A stretch of DNA of 64,000 nt from contig QUKC01000011.1 in NCBI GenBank assembly GCA_003481005.1, positions 62,001-126,000 on the forward strand, in the 5' to 3' direction. The notes beneath the pieces were generated by a model. That model was not told where the DNA came from. It saw only the letters and a program-made list of their open reading frames with translations, and did no database searches. The translations under genes and the position numbers were made by a program. The DNA is from Firmicutes bacterium TM09-10 (lineage in GTDB: Bacteria > Bacillota > Clostridia > Lachnospirales > Lachnospiraceae). Positions 45,487 to 54,320 of this stretch are shown in pieces (the stretch's first letter is position 1; every line of letters begins with the position of its first letter).

Positions 45487-48021
45487 ATGAAACAGCAGTT
45501 TTTACATGAAAACTGGGAAATGCGGCAGATCGGTAACGACGAATTCCTGCCTGCAGCCGTACCCGGAAGCGTATACGGCGACCTGCTTTCCAACGGAAAA
45601 ATGGAAAACCCGTTCTGGAAAGACAATGAAAACGATGCCTGCGAGCTGATGGAGGAAGACTACGAATATGTTTCTCACTTCGATTGTGAGGACGGTCTTT
45701 TAGACAGCGACCGCGTAGTGCTGCGTTTTGATGGTATTGATACTGTCGGCGACGTTTATTTAAATGAAATCCATCTGGGCAGCCCTCTGAGCATGCATCG
45801 TGTATGGGAATATGATGTGAAGGAAATCCTGCATGATAAGGACAATGAATTGAAGGTTATCCTGCATTCTCCCAACAAATGGATTCGTGAAGCCTTCAAA
45901 AAATGCCGCACCCTGGGCAATGACGATACCTTCGAAGGTTTCGTACATCTGCGTAAGGCACACTATATGTTCGGCTGGGACTGGGGCGCACATCTTCCGG
46001 ATGCCGGTATTTTCCGTCCGGTTTCCCTGCTTGGCATCAACACTGCAAGAATTGACAGTGTATACATTAAGCAGACCCATGAGCGCACCGGCGAGACAGA
46101 GCCCGGTACCGTTCGTCCCATCACAAAATCCGTTACTCTGACCTTCGACGTGGAGCAGGAGGTCGTGGGCAATGCAGAGAGAGGACCGAAGTTAAAGAAC
46201 ATTACCGGCGGTCATACCTGCAAAAAGTGCGGCAAGGCTTATACCTACACCGTAGAGATCACTGCTCCGGATGGAAGCAAGACGCTGTATGAGAACTCTC
46301 CGGTTGAGGTCAAGATCGACGAACCCAAGCTGTGGTGGCCCAACGGCTACGGCGAGCAGAACCTGTACGAAGTAAAGGTTACCCTGTTTAGCGACGGCGT
46401 TGCGCTGGATGAGTGGACCCGCAGAATCGGTCTGCGCACCATGACCATGCACATCGAAAAGGACGAATGGGGCGAGTGCTTCGCACATCAGGTAAACGGT
46501 GTGGATGTCTTCGCAATGGGCGCTGACTATATTCCGGAGGATAATCTGCTTGGCAGAGTGAATCCTGAGACCACCAGAAAGCTTCTGGAAAAAGCAAAAT
46601 TTGCAAATTACAACGCGATCCGGGTATGGGGCGGCGGTTATTATCCCTCCGACTGGTTCTATGATATCTGTGATGAGCTGGGTCTGATGGTTTGGCAGGA
46701 CTTCATGTTCGCGTGCGCAGTTTACGAGCTGACACCGGAATTTGAAGCAAACATCCGTCAGGAATTTATCGAGAATGTAAAACGTCTGCGCCATCACGCA
46801 TCTCTGGGCCTGTGGTGCGGCAACAACGAAATGGAACAGTTCGTATTCGAACGTAACTCCTGGCTGACCAAGCCCTCCGAAGTCAAGGATTACTTCCTGA
46901 TGTTCGAGCGCATCATCCCGGAAATCGTTCACGAGTACGATCCGCAGACCTTCTATTGGCCTGCAAGCCCGTCTTCAGGCGGCTGTCTGGACGAGCCTAA
47001 CGATCCGAACCGCGGCGACGTACATTACTGGAAGGTATGGCACGGCAACCGTCCGTTCACCGAGTACCGCAAATACTTCTTCCGTTATCTGTCTGAGTTT
47101 GGTTTCCAGGCATTTCCGTCTGTGAAAACGATTGAGCAGTTTACGGATAACGAAGAGGATATGAACCCCTTCTCCTATATCATGGAGAAGCATCAGCGTC
47201 AGTACAGTGCAAACGGAAAGATCATGGGTTATATGCAGCAGACCTACAAATATCCCAACAGCTTCCCGACCTTTGTATACGCATCCCAGCTGCTGCAGGC
47301 AGACGGTATCCGTTACGGTGTAGAACACTTCCGCCGCAACAGAGGACGTTGTATGGGTGCTGTGTACTGGCAGTTAAATGACTGCTGGCCGGTAATTTCC
47401 TGGTCTTCCGTAGACTACTGCGGACGCTTAAAGGCACTGCATTACTATGCGAAACGGTTCTTCGCACCGCTGATGATTTCCTGTGAAGAGCAGGGCATGA
47501 TGAGCTCCGAGGCGAACATGAACCGTGAGCATTTCGTATTCGAGAAGTCCATCCGCTTAAACGTTGCAAACGAAACCATGCAGGATCAGAACGTAACCGT
47601 TCGCTGGGCACTGCGGGATCCCGGTGCAGCTGTTTTGGAAAGCGGCGAGCAGGAGCTGACCGTTCCCGCCCTGACCAGCACATGGCTGGATAAGGTAGAG
47701 TTCCCGGATGCGGACATCTTCTCCCATTATGTAAGCTACGAGCTGATCTGCGACGGCAAGGTTGTATCCGAGGGTACGGTAAACTTCTCTTATCCGAAGT
47801 ATTTCCGTTACGAAGATCCCGAGCTTACCTGCCGCGTAGAGGGCGATGAGATCGTTGTATCCGCAAAAGCATATGCAAAGAGCGTTGAAATCCTCAACGA
47901 GAACGAAGACCTCGTTCTGGAAGACAACTACTTCGACTTAAATGCAAATGAGAAGCGTGTGAAGGTGATCTCCGGCAGTACCGAAAACCTGCGTCTGCGC
48001 AGCGTATACGATATTCGCTGA
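45487..48021 (+). CDS. Beta-mannosidase, glycoside hydrolase family 2
   Basis: An 844-residue GH2 enzyme of the beta-mannosidase branch. A sugar-binding jelly roll (WEMRQIGNDEFLPAAVPGSVYGDLL) and an immunoglobulin-like domain precede the barrel with acid/base E448 in WCGNNEME and nucleophile E537 in YLSEFGFQAFPS. IRVWGGGYYPSDWFYDICDELGLMVWQDFMFAC is typical of beta-mannosidases. It would cleave the Man-beta-1,4-GlcNAc core of N-glycans. An unusual C245-x-x-C248 (HTCKKCGK) lies in the domain before the barrel. Last gene of the operon. Confidence 0.94.
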   Translation: MKQQFLHENWEMRQIGNDEFLPAAVPGSVYGDLLSNGKMENPFWKDNENDACELMEEDYEYVSHFDCEDGLLDSDRVVLRFDGIDTVGDVYLNEIHLGSPLSMHRVWEYDVKEILHDKDNELKVILHSPNKWIREAFKKCRTLGNDDTFEGFVHLRKAHYMFGWDWGAHLPDAGIFRPVSLLGINTARIDSVYIKQTHERTGETEPGTVRPITKSVTLTFDVEQEVVGNAERGPKLKNITGGHTCKKCGKAYTYTVEITAPDGSKTLYENSPVEVKIDEPKLWWPNGYGEQNLYEVKVTLFSDGVALDEWTRRIGLRTMTMHIEKDEWGECFAHQVNGVDVFAMGADYIPEDNLLGRVNPETTRKLLEKAKFANYNAIRVWGGGYYPSDWFYDICDELGLMVWQDFMFACAVYELTPEFEANIRQEFIENVKRLRHHASLGLWCGNNEMEQFVFERNSWLTKPSEVKDYFLMFERIIPEIVHEYDPQTFYWPASPSSGGCLDEPNDPNRGDVHYWKVWHGNRPFTEYRKYFFRYLSEFGFQAFPSVKTIEQFTDNEEDMNPFSYIMEKHQRQYSANGKIMGYMQQTYKYPNSFPTFVYASQLLQADGIRYGVEHFRRNRGRCMGAVYWQLNDCWPVISWSSVDYCGRLKALHYYAKRFFAPLMISCEEQGMMSSEANMNREHFVFEKSIRLNVANETMQDQNVTVRWALRDPGAAVLESGEQELTVPALTSTWLDKVEFPDADIFSHYVSYELICDGKVVSEGTVNFSYPKYFRYEDPELTCRVEGDEIVVSAKAYAKSVEILNENEDLVLEDNYFDLNANEKRVKVISGSTENLRLRSVYDIR

Positions 48022-48080
48022 TCGAAAGCATGGCACGCAGGCCCATAGGAAGGCCTGGCGTACCGCGCAGTTAGGAAGGG

Positions 48081-48114
48081 GCCGGTGCACAGACGGTTGT
48101 GCACCGGCGTTTTC
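48081..48114 (+). terminator. Terminator of the glycosidase operon
   Basis: GCCGGTGCAC (48081-48090) pairs with GTGCACCGGC (48099-48108), then GTTTTC. Repeat copy C begins directly after it. Confidence 0.82.
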
Positions 48115-48242
48115 ATCGTATAGGAAACTTCGTTTCCATACGATAAAAACGCTCCGCGAGGATGCGCACTCGGCGCAAGGGTAGATGGTTGCTGAAGCAA
48201 CCGCGCCTCGGCGCGAGAATGTGCCAAGGCACATTCTTTTTT
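48115..48242 (+). repeat. Four-hairpin intergenic repeat, copy C
   Basis: The best-preserved copy. Hairpins: ATCGTAT-A-GGAAAC/GTTTCC-ATACGAT (48115-48144), GGTTGC/GCAACC (48187-48202), CGCGCC/GGCGCG (48202-48215), AGAATGTGCC/GGCACATTCT (48216-48237) followed by T. It ends about 45 bases before the ABC exporter start. Confidence 0.88.
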
Positions 48243-48286
48243 AAAAATCAGGATTATGGAAGAAAACAACGGGAGGGACGCTTACT

Positions 48287-50164
48287 ATGTTATTCCATAA
48301 AAAAGAAAAGGCTCTGGAGGGGCAACAGGCGGGGACAAAACCGGAGAAGCCCAGGAAAGTGCGCTGGTCGGAAAGAAGAGAACCGTCAGAAGCGGGGCTG
48401 GAAAGGTTTCAGGATTATCTGCAGACCTATTCCACGAACAAAGACCATCCGATAAAAATCCTGTGCAGTTTTTATAAAGGCAAGCAGAAGAAGCTGGTAG
48501 AAACAGGATTTTTCCTGATCCTGCAGCGCTCTCCGATCTGGATCATTCCGATTGCAACGAGCAACATCATCAATGCGGCGACGAATCCGGATGCAGGCTC
48601 TCTGGAGATCATCCTGTTGAATGTGATGGTTGCACTGCTCTTTATTATGCAGAACGCAGGAACGAACTATCTGGCAACGGTTGCATTTGCCAGCGTCAAC
48701 AGAGGAATCGAAGGCTCTCTTCGAAATGCAATGGTCAGAAAGCTGCAGCAGCTCTCCATCATGTTCCACAAGGAAGTACAGTCAGGACGTCTGCAATCAA
48801 AGATCATGCGAGACGTGGAAAATGTTACGGAGCTTTTGAACCAGATTTTCAGGACCCTGTTCTTTTTTGTCCTGGATATTTCCGTGATCATTGTCATTAC
48901 CCTGCGGAAAAGTCCGATGGTATTTCTGTTTTTCCTTGTGGTCGTACCCTTTGCAGTTTTGACGATGCGGGCATTTAAGAAGCCTGTCCGGGAGAAAAAC
49001 CAGGAATTTCGAAGCGAGATGGAAAACACGCAGGGTGCAGTTGCCGAAATGCTTGAAATGATTCCGGTGGCGCGGGCACATGGTCTGCAGGAAGTGGAAA
49101 TCAGCAAGATGAATACCTACCTGAACCGGATCGTAGACCGCGGTTACAATCTGGATCTGATCAATGCACTCTTCGGTGCAGTCAACTGGGTTGTATTCCA
49201 GTCCTTCCAGATGATCTGTCTTGCCTTTACTGCGTATCTGGCAGTCAAAGGCAAAATTTCGGTTGGCGAGGTTGTTCTGTATCAGACCTACTTCACTTCT
49301 CTGGTGGGACAGATTTCGACGCTGATCAATATTTATCCGCAGATCAGCAAGGGTCTGGAGTCTGTCAAATCCATCGGCGACATCATGGGCAACAGCCATG
49401 TGGAGGAAAACAATTCCATTGTGCCGCTGGGGGAATTAAAGGGCGCAGTAAAATTTGTCAATGTGGATTTTAAATATCCTGACAGCGATAAAAATACGCT
49501 GAGCGATTTCACTCTGGATGTAAAGCCTGGGGAGAGCATTGCGCTGGTGGGAGAATCGGGCGCCGGAAAATCTACGGTTCTGAACCTGCTGATCGGCTTT
49601 ATCCCTCCGGTCAGCGGAAAGATCCTGATCGACGGCATCAATATGGTCAATCTGGATATCAATGAATATCGTCATCAGATCGCAGTCGTGCCGCAAAATA
49701 CAATCCTGTTTTCCGGAACGATTCTGGACAATATCGCTTACGGTCTGGAACATGTGACGGAAAAGGAAGTGATGGAGGTCATAAAGGATGTCGGACTGGA
49801 GGATATGATCGAAAAGCTTCCGGATGGCATCTATACGCAGCTGGGAGAACACGGGGATAAGCTTTCCGGCGGTCAGCGTCAGAGAATTTCCATCGCCAGG
49901 GCACTGATTCGTAAGCCGAAGATCATCGTATTCGATGAGGCCACCAGCGCGCTGGATTCTGCCTCCGAGAAAAAAGTTCAGGAAGCGACCAGTAACATGA
50001 TGAAAAACTGTACGACCTTCCTGGTGGCACACAGACTTTCCACGATTCGTAATGCGGACAGGATCGTTGCGATGCGGGACGGTAAGATTGTCGAAGTCGG
50101 CAGCTACGACGAGCTGATGGAAAAGAAAGGATATTTCTACGAGCTGAAAGCACTGCAGTCCTGA
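48287..50164 (+). CDS. ABC exporter, fused permease and ATPase
   Basis: A 625-residue half-transporter with an N-terminal six-helix membrane domain and a C-terminal ATPase. ATPase motifs: Walker A GESGAGKST, Q-loop AVVPQNT, signature LSGGQRQR, Walker B IIVFDEATSALD, switch His in FLVAHRLST. A polar N-terminal extension of about 75 residues (KKEKALEGQQAGTKPEKPRKVRW) precedes the first membrane segment. Only one half-transporter gene is present, so it probably works as a homodimer. GGGAGG precedes the ATG. Substrate unknown. Confidence 0.93.
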   Translation: MLFHKKEKALEGQQAGTKPEKPRKVRWSERREPSEAGLERFQDYLQTYSTNKDHPIKILCSFYKGKQKKLVETGFFLILQRSPIWIIPIATSNIINAATNPDAGSLEIILLNVMVALLFIMQNAGTNYLATVAFASVNRGIEGSLRNAMVRKLQQLSIMFHKEVQSGRLQSKIMRDVENVTELLNQIFRTLFFFVLDISVIIVITLRKSPMVFLFFLVVVPFAVLTMRAFKKPVREKNQEFRSEMENTQGAVAEMLEMIPVARAHGLQEVEISKMNTYLNRIVDRGYNLDLINALFGAVNWVVFQSFQMICLAFTAYLAVKGKISVGEVVLYQTYFTSLVGQISTLINIYPQISKGLESVKSIGDIMGNSHVEENNSIVPLGELKGAVKFVNVDFKYPDSDKNTLSDFTLDVKPGESIALVGESGAGKSTVLNLLIGFIPPVSGKILIDGINMVNLDINEYRHQIAVVPQNTILFSGTILDNIAYGLEHVTEKEVMEVIKDVGLEDMIEKLPDGIYTQLGEHGDKLSGGQRQRISIARALIRKPKIIVFDEATSALDSASEKKVQEATSNMMKNCTTFLVAHRLSTIRNADRIVAMRDGKIVEVGSYDELMEKKGYFYELKALQS

Positions 50165-50286
50165 CGCTGCAGCGTAGCTCGCCGTGGGTGCGGTGCGCAT
50201 CGACGGACGAAAAAACGTATCGCAGGGGCGCTGAGCGCGCAGGATAGCGCGACTGGCTTGTGGAAAATTAAGGAGAAATATACGTT

Positions 50287-50694
50287 ATGAAACAATTGAG
50301 CAAGGCAAAATGGATTCGGCTGGCGTGCTTCAGCGCCGGGGGGACCCTTCTCTTTTATCTGGTGCCGCTGATTTTGATGCAGCTGCCCGATCCGGCAAAA
50401 GGCAACGCCATGGTTATTTTGGTTATGTTCGTCAATCAGGTCTTTATGGGTGTCGTTGGCTGGCATTCAAACTACTTTGGCAAATGGGGCATCTATATTC
50501 CGATGGTGCTGATCGTCCTGTATGGGATTTCAGAAGTCCTTTTCTTTGGGGGAATCGGCTGGAATATGGAGATCAATTACCTTCAGACTGCTTATATCAT
50601 CTATTTCTTAAAACGGATTATGAACAAGAGACAGCGGATGCAGGAACAAAAGAATCAGGTAAACTTCCCGAAGGGAATGGGGAGAAAACAATAG
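50287..50694 (+). CDS. Small membrane protein of unknown function
   Basis: A 135-residue protein with about four hydrophobic stretches (LACFSAGGTLLFYLVPLILMQLP, AMVILVMFVNQVFMGVVGW, GIYIPMVLIVLYGISEVLFFGGIGW) and a basic C-terminal tail (KRIMNKRQRMQEQKNQ). No family recognised. AAGGAG precedes the ATG. It follows the ABC exporter by about 120 bases. Its stop codon TAG lies inside the left arm of a 47-bp hairpin repeat. Confidence 0.75.
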   Translation: MKQLSKAKWIRLACFSAGGTLLFYLVPLILMQLPDPAKGNAMVILVMFVNQVFMGVVGWHSNYFGKWGIYIPMVLIVLYGISEVLFFGGIGWNMEINYLQTAYIIYFLKRIMNKRQRMQEQKNQVNFPKGMGRKQ

Positions 50695-50731
50695 AATGTA
50701 CGCTCTGTGAGCATTCTGTTGTCATGAATAA
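50685..50731 (+). repeat. 47-bp hairpin repeat, copy 1
   Basis: Stem CAATAGAATGT (50689-50699) against GCATTCTGTTG (50711-50721), with an inner CGC-TCT-GTG. 44 of 47 bases match the copy at 54272. It overlaps the stop codon of the upstream gene. Confidence 0.85.
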
Positions 50732-50732
50732 T

Positions 50733-50771
50733 ACAATGGACGGCGGATTATAAAAATCCGCCGTCCATTGT
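50733..50771. terminator. Perfect inverted repeat at convergent gene ends
   Basis: ACAATGGACGGCGGATT (50733-50749) pairs perfectly with 50755-50771, around a 5-base loop. The right arm holds the last codons of the SDR gene. It has no long T run, so it is a weak terminator candidate or an mRNA end-stabilising hairpin. Confidence 0.5.
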
Positions 50772-51509
50772 GATAATCTGCCCGGTTAAGTAAAGGGGCG
50801 ATTCTGCAAGCTTTAACGCAAGCAGTCCGACTTCCTCAGGCTGTCCCAAGCGGTCTGCGGGGATCTCTTCGATCAGTGCCTGCAGTTCCTCTTCAGAAAA
50901 ACAGCGGTTCATGTCGGTGTCGATGACGCCGCAGGCAATGGCGTTTACCGCAATATTGCTGGGCGCAAGCTCCTTTGCCAGTGCGCGGGTCAGACTGTTG
51001 ACTGCGCCTTTGGAGGCGGAGTAGGCGGTTTCCATGGAAGCGCCGACGTTGCCCCAGACGGAGGAGATATTTAAAATCCGCCCGGAGTGGCGGTGCAGCA
51101 TGAGTGGGACGGCGAGCTTACAGGTATAAAAGCAGGCGTCCAGATTGGTTGACATAACTCTATGCCATTGGTCAGGAGACATATCCGTTAAAAGTCCGAT
51201 ATGGGAAATTCCGGCATTGTTGACCAAAAGATTGAGACGGCGGATCGGGGCAAAAAGTTCCCTTACCGTTTCATAGTCGCCGAGGTCGCCGATAAAAGCG
51301 GCTGCCTGGATTGAATAAGCTCCGGAAAGGCTTTTACAGAGCGTTTCCAGTTTTTCCCGGTTCTGGCGGCAGGTTAAAATCAGGTCATAGCCTGCCTGCG
51401 CAAAGGTTTCGGCGATCGCTTTTCCGATACCGCGGGACGCGCCGGTGATCAGCGCGATGGGGCGGGAGGAGCTTTCCGCCGGAAAAATAGGGGTAAGATC
51501 AGAGTACAT
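50748..51509 (-). CDS. Short-chain dehydrogenase/reductase (FabG-like)
   Basis: A 253-residue classical SDR. The cofactor motif is GASRGIGKA, with NNAGIS, the active-site Ser in NISSVWG and Tyr-Lys in YSASKGA. It ends GQIITMDGGFL, as 3-oxoacyl-ACP reductase-like enzymes do. NADP preference and substrate cannot be settled. It is alone here, not in a fatty-acid cluster, so a FabG assignment would be unsafe. A GGAG site precedes the ATG. Confidence 0.9.
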   Translation of the reverse strand: MYSDLTPIFPAESSSRPIALITGASRGIGKAIAETFAQAGYDLILTCRQNREKLETLCKSLSGAYSIQAAAFIGDLGDYETVRELFAPIRRLNLLVNNAGISHIGLLTDMSPDQWHRVMSTNLDACFYTCKLAVPLMLHRHSGRILNISSVWGNVGASMETAYSASKGAVNSLTRALAKELAPSNIAVNAIACGVIDTDMNRCFSEEELQALIEEIPADRLGQPEEVGLLALKLAESPLYLTGQIITMDGGFL

Positions 51510-51560
51510 AGAAAATCTCCATTCCGCAGGCGTTTTCTGACACCTGGCACTACTGTGATG

Positions 51561-51602
51561 TTACAGTTTACACGTAGCTTTCATGGCACGAGGAAACTGT
51601 AA
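51561..51602. repeat. Short inverted repeat related to the 163-bp palindromic element
   Basis: TTACAGTTT (51561-51569) pairs with AAACTGTAA (51594-51602). The left end GTTACAGTTTACACG differs at two positions from the terminal repeat of the element at 59101. It may be a decayed remnant. Confidence 0.5.
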
Positions 51603-51641
51603 TACCAGGATCAGCGTAGCACAGATTTCTTGCGTTGTCAC

Positions 51642-51670
51642 TTGTGAAAATGCCGGATTTTGCGTATACT
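51642..51670 (+). promoter_or_regulatory. Candidate promoter of the thioredoxin reductase-like gene
   Basis: TTGTGA (51642-51647), 17-bp spacer, TATACT (51665-51670), with a leader of about 70 nt. Confidence 0.5.
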
Positions 51671-51746
51671 TTTGAAGAGGCAGTCGGCGCACAGGAAACA
51701 GTAACGATTCCAATAGTGCAAGCGTTGTCTGCAGAATGGAGGAATT

Positions 51747-52658
51747 ATGTACGATTTAATCATTATCGGTTCCGGTCCTGCGGGGCTCGGGGCGGCAATA
51801 TATGGAAAACGGGCGGGATATTCCACGCTCGTGCTTGAAAAAAATCCCATGAGCGGCGGTCAGGTGTTAAATACCTGTGAGGTGGATAACTATCTGGGGC
51901 TTCCCGGTATCAACGGCTTTGACCTCGGCATGCAATTTCGGGAGCATGCGGACAGACTCGGTACGGAATTTGTGGAAGCGGATGTGACCGGAATCAAAAA
52001 TTTGCCGGACTGCAAAAAGGTTCTGACGTCGGCTGGGGAGTTTACGGCAAAGGCGGTCATTATTGCAGCCGGTGCGGAGCACAAAAAGCTTGGCGTGCCC
52101 GGGGAAAAACGGCTGGCTGGCAGAGGTATTTCCTATTGTGCGACCTGTGACGGCGCTTTTTATAAGAAGAAAGTGACGGCAGTGATCGGCGGCGGGGATG
52201 TTGCTGTGGAGGATGCGATTTTCCTGGCGGGACTTTGTGAAAAGGTTTACCTGATCCACCGCAGGGACAGCCTGCGTGCGGCAAAGAGCCTACAGGAAAA
52301 GCTGTTTACCCTGCCGAATGTGGAGCTGGTCTGGAACGCAGCTGTAGAGGAAATCACGGGAGAAGCGTTCGTGACCGGCGTACAGCTTTTGGATACACAG
52401 ACAAAAGAAGAGCGCTTTGTTGCGGCGGACGGAATCTTTATTGCGGTCGGGATTCAGCCGGTGTCCGAGAGCTTCAAGAGCCTTGTAAAAACGGACGAGG
52501 CAGGCTATATCTGTGCGGGAGAGGACTGCTGCACGAGCGTGCCGGGCATTTTTGCAGTCGGGGATGTGCGGACGAAAAAGCTGCGTCAGATCGTGACGGC
52601 GGTTGCAGACGGGGCAAATGCGGTCAACTCTGTGCAGGAATATTTCCAGACACGGTAA
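51747..52658 (+). CDS. Thioredoxin reductase-like flavoprotein
   Basis: A 303-residue FAD/NAD(P)H oxidoreductase of the TrxB type. FAD motif GSGPAGLGAAIY, redox-active cysteines C131 and C134 in CATCDG, NAD(P)-binding GGGDVAVEDA and C-terminal FAVGDVRTKKLRQIVTAVADGA. It reduces thioredoxin or a related thiol protein. The NADPH-type phosphate-binding HRRDSLRA is present. No thioredoxin gene is adjacent. TGGAGG precedes the ATG. Ferredoxin-linked relatives exist, so the electron donor is not certain. Confidence 0.92.
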   Translation: MYDLIIIGSGPAGLGAAIYGKRAGYSTLVLEKNPMSGGQVLNTCEVDNYLGLPGINGFDLGMQFREHADRLGTEFVEADVTGIKNLPDCKKVLTSAGEFTAKAVIIAAGAEHKKLGVPGEKRLAGRGISYCATCDGAFYKKKVTAVIGGGDVAVEDAIFLAGLCEKVYLIHRRDSLRAAKSLQEKLFTLPNVELVWNAAVEEITGEAFVTGVQLLDTQTKEERFVAADGIFIAVGIQPVSESFKSLVKTDEAGYICAGEDCCTSVPGIFAVGDVRTKKLRQIVTAVADGANAVNSVQEYFQTR

Positions 52659-52782
52659 AAAAACAGCGTCCAAAGGGAAAACTGCTGGTCGCCGGAGCAG
52701 CTAAAGATGCTTTGGCTGTATGAAGTCATAAAAAATTCATAAATTTGTCACAGTATTTCCGTCAGATTGCGATCTGCAGGAA

Positions 52783-52847
52783 TTGACAAAAATGACATGG
52801 AGTGCTATAGTATATTTCGAATTTAATAATTTTGTAACAAATGTAAC
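52783..52847 (+). promoter_or_regulatory. Strong promoter of the NlpC/P60 gene with TGTAAC repeats
   Basis: TTGACA (52783-52788), 17-bp spacer, TATAGT (52806-52811). Two direct TGTAAC repeats (52833-52838 and 52842-52847) lie just downstream of the expected start point. WalR boxes use the same hexamer but with starts 11 bp apart; here they are 9 bp apart. Confidence 0.72.
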
Positions 52848-52871
52848 AATTTTGAGAATCGGGAGTAATCC

Positions 52872-54251
52872 ATGCATTATCATAAGATTAAAATGACAGC
52901 AGCGGCTATGGCGATGGCAGTATTAGTTACCGGAAACATGTCTGCTGCAGAACTAAATACAGCGACGGTATCCGCAAAGTCTGCGATATCAGCAGTCCTG
53001 CCGGCAGCAGGCGTTGGTCTGGTATTAAATGACGGTGTTTCGGTATCGCAGATTCGTGAAGAAATTAAAAAGAGAAAAGAAGAAAAAGAGCCGGCAGAGC
53101 CGGTTGCATCCAGCGACACCAAGGCATCTGTAACACAGACAGTCGCAGAATCTGCGACAGAAGCAGAGGCTGCAGTGGAGGCAGAAAGCACAGCTGAGAC
53201 GGAGATTATCGAAGCGGTAGAGCCGGTATTAAAAGAGCCTGAGACGAAGATCTCCGATGAAGAGCGTGAAAAGGAACAGGACGTTCTGATCATCGCGCAG
53301 GTCAACGATTATGTAAATATCCGCAGCACCGCCAGCACGGATGGCGAAATCGTCGGTAAGCTGTATAACAATTCTGTCGGCACGCTGGTTGCAAAGGACG
53401 GCGACTGGTATCAGGTAAAATCCGGCAGCGTAGAAGGTTATGTGAAGGCGGAGTATTTCAAGACCGGAGACGAGGCGGAAAAGATCGCAGATGAAGTCGG
53501 TCAGAAGATGGCGACTGTCAACACCGAGACCCTGAAGGTCAGAAGCGATGCGAGCCTGGAAGCGAGCGTTATTGGTCTGGTTCCAGGAGGCGAAGAACTT
53601 TCCGTTCTGGATGAAGAAAACGGTTTCGTCAAAGTCAGCATTGAGGAAGGTGACGGCTGGGTTTCCGAGGATTATGTCGTAGTTGCAACAGAGTATGTGA
53701 CCGCAGAATCCATCGAAGAAGAGAAAGCCAGAATTGCCGAAGAAGAAAAGGCAAGAGAAGACGCAAAGAAAGCCGCGCAGGCAGCGGAAGAGCGCATGAA
53801 AGCGAAGGAAAAAGCAAAGGAAGGGAAGAATGCCGAGATAACGGATAAGAGTACTTCTTCCGAATCCACTGCTTCTCAGCAGGCGACTGTTTCATCTTCT
53901 GGTTCCGGCTTGGGACAGTCCGTTGCAAACTATGCGGTACAGTTTGTCGGTAATCCCTATGTATACGGTGGGACAAGTCTGACAAACGGTGCGGACTGCT
54001 CCGGTTTTGTTATGAGCGTTTATAAGAATTTCGGCGTATCCCTGCCGCATTCCTCCACTTCCGACCGTTATGTCGGTTATAACGTAGGAAGTCTGGCAAA
54101 CGCGCAGCCCGGTGATTTGGTTTGCTATTCCGGACATGTTGCGATTTATATCGGTGGCGGACAGATCGTCCATGCCAGCACGGAAGCAACCGGTATCAAG
54201 ATTTCGAACGCAAGCTACAGAACACCTGTGGCGATCAGACGTATTTTCTAA
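52872..54251 (+). CDS. Secreted SH3-domain NlpC/P60 cell-wall hydrolase
   Basis: A 459-residue peptidoglycan endopeptidase. Signal peptide (MHYHKIKMTAAAMAMAVLVTGNMSAAE), an Ala/Glu-rich linker, two bacterial SH3 domains (VNDYVNIRSTASTDGEIVGK; TVNTETLKVRSDASLEASV), a Glu/Ala/Lys-rich coiled-coil stretch, a Ser-rich linker and the NlpC/P60 domain with C376 (GADCSGF), H422 (YSGHVAIYI) and H434 (IVHAST). It probably cuts stem peptides at D-Glu bonds during growth or separation. The ATG has GGGAG upstream. Confidence 0.94.
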   Translation: MHYHKIKMTAAAMAMAVLVTGNMSAAELNTATVSAKSAISAVLPAAGVGLVLNDGVSVSQIREEIKKRKEEKEPAEPVASSDTKASVTQTVAESATEAEAAVEAESTAETEIIEAVEPVLKEPETKISDEEREKEQDVLIIAQVNDYVNIRSTASTDGEIVGKLYNNSVGTLVAKDGDWYQVKSGSVEGYVKAEYFKTGDEAEKIADEVGQKMATVNTETLKVRSDASLEASVIGLVPGGEELSVLDEENGFVKVSIEEGDGWVSEDYVVVATEYVTAESIEEEKARIAEEEKAREDAKKAAQAAEERMKAKEKAKEGKNAEITDKSTSSESTASQQATVSSSGSGLGQSVANYAVQFVGNPYVYGGTSLTNGADCSGFVMSVYKNFGVSLPHSSTSDRYVGYNVGSLANAQPGDLVCYSGHVAIYIGGGQIVHASTEATGIKISNASYRTPVAIRRIF

Positions 54252-54271
54252 GACGGCTGCAGCAAATGCGC

Positions 54272-54318
54272 AAAACAATAGAATGCACGCTCTGCGAGCA
54301 TTCTATTGTCATGAATAA
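54272..54318 (+). repeat. 47-bp hairpin repeat, copy 2
   Basis: Perfect 11-bp stem CAATAGAATGC (54276-54286) against GCATTCTATTG (54298-54308), with an inner CGC-TCT-GCG. The three differences from the copy at 50685 all keep base pairing (G-U against Watson-Crick). A MITE-like element begins 2 bp after it. Confidence 0.87.
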
Positions 54319-54320
54319 AA

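Noticed and set aside
51635..51838. A 67-codon frame upstream of the thioredoxin reductase-like gene
   Set aside because: It runs over the promoter and into the gene in another frame, with no ribosome site or family.
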